Source of the DNA: a virus
DNA: 64,000 nt
IMG/VR virus record: IMGVR_UViG_3300032288_002935
Location: 1-64,000 of that record
Strand: one strand, 5' to 3'
A program made the position numbers and the translations under genes. Below are positions 58,352-64,000 of the stretch, piece after piece; position 1 is the stretch's first letter; every line of letters begins with the position of its first letter. A model generated the notes under the pieces. The model saw nothing but the letters and a program-made list of their open reading frames with translations, was not told where the DNA came from and ran no database searches.

Positions 58352-60193
58352 TTAATTAATTTTTAAATACTTGTTATTAGTAACTTCTACTTTGCATTTA
58401 GCTCTTGTAATAGCTGTATAAAACCATTTTGCTGCATCCCATACTGGCATAAGCCATCCTGCATCAATGTAAACATTGTCCCATTCTTGACCTTGAGCTT
58501 TATGACAACTAATTGCATAACCATAAGTGGAAATTGTTATATCTTTATTAAAGAAATATCTAGTTTTACCATTACGCGGAGTGTATTCACTTACAAGTAG
58601 TCTGTATAAATTATCAGGAATTGAGTTATTTCCTTCTCTGATTGCATCTACAATTTGTTTGCCGTGCATTGATGCTTCAACTAAATCTGGAATAAGTAAT
58701 GTCATTTGTCCATCATGCCTGTATATTAACATTTTGTATTTTTTTATTTTATCATCTCTGGTTTCTACACTGAGATCAAAGTCATGCATAAGCATTGCAT
58801 TTTTTAGCTTATAAATCTCTCCGTTTGAATACATTGATGAGTTTGATACAGATACAATGATGTCACCTTCTTGCGCATAACCTGTAATAGTCTTGTTGCT
58901 GAACAAGTAAGCTCTGATCTTTTCATTGTATTGAACTCTTCTTTCATTAGTTGATGTAAGAACTACATAATTACCATCTGCTTTTATGTCTTGTGCAAGA
59001 CTTTTACTAAATTTTGGTACTGATGTAAGATCTGATTGCTCTGGTTGCTTAAATGATGCTTTTTTACAGGTCCTAATGTCTGTTGCAATCTTTAACAATG
59101 AACCATCATATCTTTTAACTTCAGTTAATTCATATCTGTTATGAGGTAAGAAGTTTTCAGGATAGCTTTGTTCCCAATTAAAAATCTTCGGATCATCTCC
59201 TACTGGTTCCAATTGGAAACTATCTCCCATGAATATAATCTTACATTTTTTTTCAATTGCTTGCTTCATTAATACCTCAAGGACATACTTATCAATCATT
59301 GAACATTCATCTACAATATAAGTACCTCTAACTTTAAGTGTTTTGTCTACAAAAAATGTATTCTTTTTGTCACCAGCTGAGAATAATGCTGAGTGAATGG
59401 TACTAAAAATTAATGCCGGATTGTCAATTTTTTCTTTTAATCTGTTTACTGCTGCATTTGTTGGTGCAAGTAGCGAGGCTCTAGTAGCATTTGCTATGTT
59501 TTCTGCAATAGTTGTTTTACCACAACCTGAGTAGCCTGCAAGCAAGAAGAATGTATCTTCTGTTTGTAGGAATTTAAACACTTTGTTTAGTGCTTGTTTT
59601 TGGCCATCTGTAAAATCTATTGCCTTTTTTCTGGCATTGAATAAGTCACTTAATGTCATGTTTATTTTTTTTAAATAGTTTTGGTAAGCTTCAGCTGCAT
59701 CTAATTCTTCTTTATACAATCCTAAGTATATTAATTTTCCGTTGTGCAAAATTTTTGATTCATAAAACTTTGCATTTTTGTTAAAAGACACACCTGTATA
59801 TTTAGAAGAACCGTGTTTTTCTTTGCTGGTATTTTCTCTGTTTGTAAGTAACTGTAGATTACAGACTCTGTTGTCAGTTTTAATATTATTTATGTGATCT
59901 ACCACAATTGACAATTTGTTTAGAGTGTGGTTTAAAAATGCTATTGCAATAAGCTGATGTACTTTTAGAGTTATCTTCTTTTTATTTAAAGATACATTTA
60001 CTTTGTAATATCCATTTTTATGAAGACTTGGCTTTAATACAGTTATTTTATTGAAATAATTAGAGCGTATGTTACCCAATGTTGAAGCCTCATATTTTTC
60101 ATATCCAGGTATAACTTTCCATATCTCTGTTTCCATTTGCTTTGTGTTAGCGAGTGTGATGATAGTAACCGCATTGCTGCGATTACTACCCAC
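58352..60193 (-). CDS. HNH homing-endonuclease module fused to Dda-like SF1 helicase
   Basis: One 613-codon frame joins two proteins. Residues 20-60 form a NUMOD4 domain (METEIWKVIPGYEKYEASTL), about 76-125 an HNH domain (IVVDHINNIKTDNRVCNL), and about 128-175 an AP2-like DNA-binding domain (KYTGVSFNKNAKFYESKI). From M179 a complete SF1B Dda/RecD2-type helicase follows: Walker A GYSGCGKTT (220-228), DE at 295-296, GDSFQLEPV (323-331), ELTEVKR, and a final FYTAITRAK. The ATG for M179 (59659) has its own A-rich leader, AAAAAAAATAAAC, so helicase may also be made alone. Likely starts for the fusion are GTG 60193 or ATG 60136. Confidence 0.85.
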   Translation of the reverse strand: MGSNRSNAVTIITLANTKQMETEIWKVIPGYEKYEASTLGNIRSNYFNKITVLKPSLHKNGYYKVNVSLNKKKITLKVHQLIAIAFLNHTLNKLSIVVDHINNIKTDNRVCNLQLLTNRENTSKEKHGSSKYTGVSFNKNAKFYESKILHNGKLIYLGLYKEELDAAEAYQNYLKKINMTLSDLFNARKKAIDFTDGQKQALNKVFKFLQTEDTFFLLAGYSGCGKTTIAENIANATRASLLAPTNAAVNRLKEKIDNPALIFSTIHSALFSAGDKKNTFFVDKTLKVRGTYIVDECSMIDKYVLEVLMKQAIEKKCKIIFMGDSFQLEPVGDDPKIFNWEQSYPENFLPHNRYELTEVKRYDGSLLKIATDIRTCKKASFKQPEQSDLTSVPKFSKSLAQDIKADGNYVVLTSTNERRVQYNEKIRAYLFSNKTITGYAQEGDIIVSVSNSSMYSNGEIYKLKNAMLMHDFDLSVETRDDKIKKYKMLIYRHDGQMTLLIPDLVEASMHGKQIVDAIREGNNSIPDNLYRLLVSEYTPRNGKTRYFFNKDITISTYGYAISCHKAQGQEWDNVYIDAGWLMPVWDAAKWFYTAITRAKCKVEVTNNKYLKIN

Positions 60194-60200
60194 TCTTGAG

Positions 60201-61838
60201 TTATTGTTTATCTACTGTGAAGAACTCACTTGAGTCAAGCATTACAATTACATGGTCTGTACCATCTATTGTATTTGTAACTGTTCTTTTATTATTATAT
60301 CTATCTACAAGAATAGACATAACTTCTTCTCTTACATTATCAGGAATAAGATTAGGTGCACTTGTGAATTTTTCGTCAGGATTTTCATCTGTGAACCATG
60401 GAACATCGTCTATTGATTCATCATCTGCACCATCATCCATTAAGTCAAATAGGTCTTCAGGGTTTGGAGCTGTAGAAGCAATTAATCCTTCATAAGGATC
60501 TTCTTCTTTTTCTACAACATCATGTTCTTCTTTGATGTTATCAATTTGCTCTTTGGACATAATTGCTTCTTCTATTCTTTCTTCAATAGTTTCAATTACT
60601 GCAGGCATTTCATCAAGATTATATTCACCTTCTAAATCAGATAAATCAATTAGTTCATCTTTCACAAATTCAGGAACACCTGCATGTTCTAATAATTCTA
60701 CATCATCATCTTCAATGAATTCAGTTAAATCTTGCAACTCAACAAGTTCACCATAACTTACACTTTCATCTTGAATTGATTCTCTGATTTCTTCTAATCT
60801 TTCTTTCTTAGCATCAACTGCATCAAACAATGATGGTTCTTCTGGTTTGAATAATGTTTTTTCTTTTACCAGATTCTGTGCTTGAATAAGATTTTCTACT
60901 GATTCCATTTCATCTTTTTCGGATTCTACAGAATGACCTGCACACGGAGCAATTACACCTTTGGCTTCAAGTCTATCCCATTCAGCATCTTCTTCTGCAT
61001 CAAGATCTATAACTTCAGATTCATCAACAGGTATCATGTCTAACTCATCTGTTGCATAGACTTCTTCTACAGCTTCAAAGTCTAATTGATTAGCTTGTTC
61101 TTCATTAGCAATTTCTACTTTAGCAATGTTGTACATTACTTGAATGTAGTTATTGATTTTAATCTGTTGAGAATACCAACCTCTTGGTGGCTGATCAGAT
61201 ATACCATGCATCATGATTTTGTAAGCTTCCCAAAGAGTTCCTTTATCATTGTAGTTAAATGATGGTTTATCATACTCTTTTCTAATCAAACTTGCTTGAG
61301 TAGGAGCTATGATTAATTTATCAAAATACAACAAGCCCATCAATTTTGCAAACTCTTTTCTTGATAGTTCAATTTCTCTGAACCTTTCTTTCATTTTTAC
61401 AATTTGCTCAAAGTGTTCTTCAGCAGAAGCAATCATTGATTCAATGATGTCAAGTGTTTCATCTAATGCAACTCCTGTATGTTTTCTATTCCAGGTAGCT
61501 TGAGTATCAGATGTAATGAATGGAACTTCATTATCATAAATAAAACCTCCAATTGAACATTTAAATCTTACCATTTTGTTGTAAGAGTTTGTCCAATAGA
61601 AAGTCATTGCCATATCAGGATCAGTTACTTTTTCAATTTTCATCAAACCATAAGCAATATCTCCACTATGTTCTGATTTGTATTCCTCACTTAATATAGC
61701 AAACCCATGCTTTTCAAGCATATCTCTTGCAGTATCTATAACAACACCGTGTGCAATTACAGTATATGATTTAGTTTCTTCTGGTAATTTTGTTTTTCTT
61801 AAATAATCTTCTGTCTGTGTTTTAACTGAACTTGTCAT
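60201..61838 (-). CDS. DUF932-like phage protein with acidic C-terminus
   Basis: The 545-residue protein begins MTSSVKTQTEDYLRKTKLPE. Residues about 20-220 resemble the DUF932 family of phage and plasmid proteins: ARDMLEKHGFAILSEEYKSE, WTNSYNKMVRFKCSIGGFIY, ATWNRKHTGVALDETLDIIE and then a long helix. The second half is strongly acidic and disordered (AEEDAEWDRLEAKGVI, then many Glu/Asp runs), a feature often used to bind basic partners or mimic DNA. The stop of the polymerase gene overlaps its start (ATGA). Role in replication is inferred from the neighbours; DUF932 has no established activity. Confidence 0.65.
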   Translation of the reverse strand: MTSSVKTQTEDYLRKTKLPEETKSYTVIAHGVVIDTARDMLEKHGFAILSEEYKSEHSGDIAYGLMKIEKVTDPDMAMTFYWTNSYNKMVRFKCSIGGFIYDNEVPFITSDTQATWNRKHTGVALDETLDIIESMIASAEEHFEQIVKMKERFREIELSRKEFAKLMGLLYFDKLIIAPTQASLIRKEYDKPSFNYNDKGTLWEAYKIMMHGISDQPPRGWYSQQIKINNYIQVMYNIAKVEIANEEQANQLDFEAVEEVYATDELDMIPVDESEVIDLDAEEDAEWDRLEAKGVIAPCAGHSVESEKDEMESVENLIQAQNLVKEKTLFKPEEPSLFDAVDAKKERLEEIRESIQDESVSYGELVELQDLTEFIEDDDVELLEHAGVPEFVKDELIDLSDLEGEYNLDEMPAVIETIEERIEEAIMSKEQIDNIKEEHDVVEKEEDPYEGLIASTAPNPEDLFDLMDDGADDESIDDVPWFTDENPDEKFTSAPNLIPDNVREEVMSILVDRYNNKRTVTNTIDGTDHVIVMLDSSEFFTVDKQ

Positions 61839-63811
61839 AATAATAATTGGGTTTGTGTAGCAGGTTCAATCTTTGTGATTTCTTTTCTGATTTCTCTCAA
61901 GTAATAAAGAGTATCAATTTCATAATCATCAAATGATTTTTCTACATACTTATTCATAATTCTTTCTAAACTTTTTGATGCTTCAATCTTAATGACTTTA
62001 TCATCTTTAACTTTTAAAATCTTACATCCTTTCTTGGACATATAATATCTTAGTGTTTTCTGTACAGAACTGTTATCCAGTCTACCATCTGTGTAACAAG
62101 TAAGATTAAATTTCCAACCACCAATGGCTCTTGTACCACCACAATAATCATAGATGTTATGATTTTCCTGCAATGTTTTTTCAGGATCTTGATTGTGTAC
62201 AAAGTAATAGTAGTAAGCAATTCTTTTAATTCTGAAACTTTTGTTTTTATGAAGTGGTTTATCAACTTCAAATCTTCCTTTACTCTTTGTATTAAACAAA
62301 AAATATTTATCATCTTTTGTTCTTTTAATTAAGGGTTTTGGAAACTCTGTTGTAATTTTCTTAATTGCATCTTCTTTGGGAATTTCTTTACCAGCAAAAA
62401 TACCTATGTAATTATTTACATCAGGAATAATAAGTTTTTCATAAACCTCAAATTCTAATTGGAGTTTTGTTAAGGCCTCCCACTTGTCACATATCTGATG
62501 ATATAGTTCTTCATATTCTCGCGGAATAATAATCTCACCACCATCAGTATTTACCATTATTGGTCTTGCACCTGGTATGGACTCACACAACTCTTCTAAC
62601 AACATGACTAATAACAACTGACCATTGCAAGTTATTCTCATGGTGAATAGACTATCTTTAAGAAAAGAATTATCTTCATTGGACAAACCATAAGTAGAAT
62701 TCAGCAAAATTTTGTATACATAATTTAATGGATCTTTTTTACTGTATTTCTTTCTGTCTTCAAAGAAACTTTCATAGATTTCACAAAAGGCTTCCTTGTT
62801 TATATGACCAGGAGCCCAGTTGTTTCTAATTGAAAGATTAGGATAGAATGATGTTACATCAAATGATTTGATAACGAAATTTTTATCAGAGGTATAGATG
62901 CCTTTTTTAGCACCGTGAATACCACCTAATGCAAATGATAATGTCAATCCTTTGTAAGTCAATTCATGTTTGAATGAACCTTTTAGATTTTCTCCATCCA
63001 GTTTTAATTTCTTAAACTTGGACAATGTGGCTTTTAACTCAGGAGTTTTAAATTCTATATATGGCAGGATTGCCTCATTAAGATTTATAACTTTCCTGTA
63101 AGTCTTTTTCTTTTTAAGTTCATACTCAGGAATGTTTAACTTCTGAGATAATAGCTTTAGGAAAATACTTTTAGCCAACTTTGGTTCAGAATGGTTTGTC
63201 AAATTCATCTTGAAATGTTTTGACAAATTTGTTCTAAGTAATATCTCAGCTTTGTTTCTAAAGAACAATTCCCTTGTAGATAAGCAGTCATTAATGCAAT
63301 ACTTCAGCAACATTAATATATCCTGTTCATTATGATTTTTGCTATGATCAGTACTCATGTCTTCAACATTATGCCAATCCATGCTATACTGTAGCCATTT
63401 AAGACTACAGCGTTTAGCAGGATTATCATAGTTGTTTATAGCTAGAATGTCACATTCTTTAAAAGGATTGTCTTTAGGATGATACAATGGAAACTCTTTT
63501 GAGTTAGCTCTCTTAATAACTTCTTGTGCTATCTGATATACATTATTAGCAATATCTCCACCATTATATCCAAAGTAATTAGTCTGGTATAAAAATCTGG
63601 ATATTTGATTATCAAATTTTAAACCATTGTAAGAGATTAGTGTTGTTTTTTTATCAATACATTGTTGTAAAAATGCAACATATTCTTTGTATTGATTTCT
63701 ATATGTACTTACCTCAAATGAAATAATTTCATCAGGGTTTTGTACATTTATGAAGACAGCTAAAAAGCAATTTGCAACTGTTTCATAGTCATATACATAT
63801 CCTTTAGCCAT
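61835..63811 (-). CDS. Family B DNA polymerase with 3'-5' exonuclease
   Basis: The 658-residue enzyme has exonuclease motifs at D8-Y-E10 (VYDYETVANCF), N62-D67 (SYNGLKFDNQI) and Y171-D175 (YCINDCLS). Its polymerase motifs are A at 316-324 (SFDVTSFYP, D318), B at 367-375 (KILLNSTYG) and C at 420-425 (VNTDGG). Motif C reads N-T-D-G rather than the usual D-T-D-S, keeping the second Asp (D423). It is a short member of the family, with only about 40 residues between motifs A and B. It replicates the phage genome; the helicase downstream is its probable partner. The ATG at 63811 follows the upstream stop by 11 bases. Confidence 0.9.
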   Translation of the reverse strand: MAKGYVYDYETVANCFLAVFINVQNPDEIISFEVSTYRNQYKEYVAFLQQCIDKKTTLISYNGLKFDNQISRFLYQTNYFGYNGGDIANNVYQIAQEVIKRANSKEFPLYHPKDNPFKECDILAINNYDNPAKRCSLKWLQYSMDWHNVEDMSTDHSKNHNEQDILMLLKYCINDCLSTRELFFRNKAEILLRTNLSKHFKMNLTNHSEPKLAKSIFLKLLSQKLNIPEYELKKKKTYRKVINLNEAILPYIEFKTPELKATLSKFKKLKLDGENLKGSFKHELTYKGLTLSFALGGIHGAKKGIYTSDKNFVIKSFDVTSFYPNLSIRNNWAPGHINKEAFCEIYESFFEDRKKYSKKDPLNYVYKILLNSTYGLSNEDNSFLKDSLFTMRITCNGQLLLVMLLEELCESIPGARPIMVNTDGGEIIIPREYEELYHQICDKWEALTKLQLEFEVYEKLIIPDVNNYIGIFAGKEIPKEDAIKKITTEFPKPLIKRTKDDKYFLFNTKSKGRFEVDKPLHKNKSFRIKRIAYYYYFVHNQDPEKTLQENHNIYDYCGGTRAIGGWKFNLTCYTDGRLDNSSVQKTLRYYMSKKGCKILKVKDDKVIKIEASKSLERIMNKYVEKSFDDYEIDTLYYLREIRKEITKIEPATQTQLLL

Positions 63812-63822
63812 AGTATTTTATT

Positions 63823-64000
63823 TTAACAAGAAGCCCAACCTATAAATCTATATAAGCCTGGTTTTTCTTTTTCAGATTTTTTATATGTAATCTTTGCGCA
63901 ATTTTGATTACCAACAACTATGTCTTTTGTAATAATTACTGTAAGTGAAATTTCAGGATTTCTTTCTACAAATGCTCTTGCTTTTTTAATACATGCTGTT
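63823..64000 (-). CDS. C-terminal part of a small unknown protein (start outside window)
   Basis: On the minus strand an open frame enters from the window edge and ends TAA at 63825-63823. The visible 59 residues include ACIKKARAFVERNPEISLTV, then IITKDIVVGNQNCAKITYKK, and end YRFIGWASC. It is basic with a helix-strand-strand look. No family recognised. It lies just upstream of the polymerase gene in the same direction. Confidence 0.5.
   Translation of the reverse strand, partial: TACIKKARAFVERNPEISLTVIITKDIVVGNQNCAKITYKKSEKEKPGLYRFIGWASC

Noticed and set aside
58352-60193. Group I intron or intein interrupting the helicase gene
   Set aside because: The helicase part is complete from M179 with all motifs, no helicase fragment lies upstream of the endonuclease part, and no splicing-type residues were seen at the junction.
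1-64000. Stop-codon reassignment, known in some crAss-like phages
   Set aside because: Genes end cleanly at TAA, TAG or TGA with tight spacing to the next gene, and large frames contain no internal TAG or TGA, so the standard code is sufficient.
1-64000. tRNA genes, CRISPR arrays, insertion sequences or integrase
   Set aside because: No cloverleaf-like segment, no spaced direct repeats and no transposase or integrase motif were seen; nearly all DNA is coding.

Overview
The window looks like about two thirds of a crAss-like phage (order Crassvirales) that infects a member of the Bacteroidetes. The evidence is: a major capsid protein of the crAss type, opening MSYFNHAYRKSFVGTK; the gene order MCP, appendage proteins, IHF-like protein, gp4-like adaptor, giant muzzle/stabilization protein, cargo proteins; and a run of giant ORFs, one of which carries the single-chain RNA polymerase signature G-S-D-Y-D-I-D-K-L. 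The DNA is strongly A+T rich. Starts are preceded by A-rich leaders rather than Shine-Dalgarno sequences, as is usual for Bacteroidetes and their phages. TAA, TAG and TGA all end genes, so the standard code fits. I saw no tRNA, CRISPR array or insertion sequence.

Plus strand, 1-54089 (virion module). Positions 1-1616 hold small basic proteins, a putative connector/ring protein and a Dps/ferritin-like protein. Positions 1716-3329 encode the major capsid protein, followed by a terminator. Positions 3404-11799 hold cysteine-rich structural and appendage proteins, including a FISUMP-domain protein, a 32-triplet collagen-like fibre and a collagen/tail-collar fibre. Two tandem terminators follow (11838-11916), then a likely promoter. 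Positions 11955-18997 are the neck/tail genes: IHF-like, ring-like, P22 gp4-like and a 1641-residue muzzle/stabilization protein. Positions 19059-54089 encode seven very large proteins thought to be packaged in the virion. Four are cargo-like (985, 859, 611 and 778 aa). Three are giants (2462, 3910 and 2034 aa). The 3910-residue protein carries the RNA polymerase, a zinc-protease motif and a SLOG-like nucleotide-binding domain.

Minus strand, 64000-54076 (early/replication module). Genes are tightly packed and often overlap: a partial small gene, family B DNA polymerase, a DUF932-like protein, a Dda-type SF1 helicase with an HNH homing-endonuclease module fused in frame at its N-terminus, a radical SAM protein of the spore-photoproduct-lyase type, about ten small proteins, a MazG-like pyrophosphohydrolase and a 186-residue unknown. 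The two modules converge, and their last codons overlap at 54076-54089.

Expected working (inference from crAss-like phages): the giant proteins enter the cell with the DNA, and the virion RNA polymerase starts transcription of the minus-strand early genes. These replicate and repair the DNA and tune nucleotide pools. The plus-strand genes then build the podovirus-like particle. The least ordinary points are the HNH-Dda fusion, three protease-like folds in the giants (two with HExxH, one apparently dead), the SLOG domain beside a virion RNA polymerase, a fibre-like insert in the capsid protein, and a shared cysteine-rich N-terminus on successive appendage proteins.
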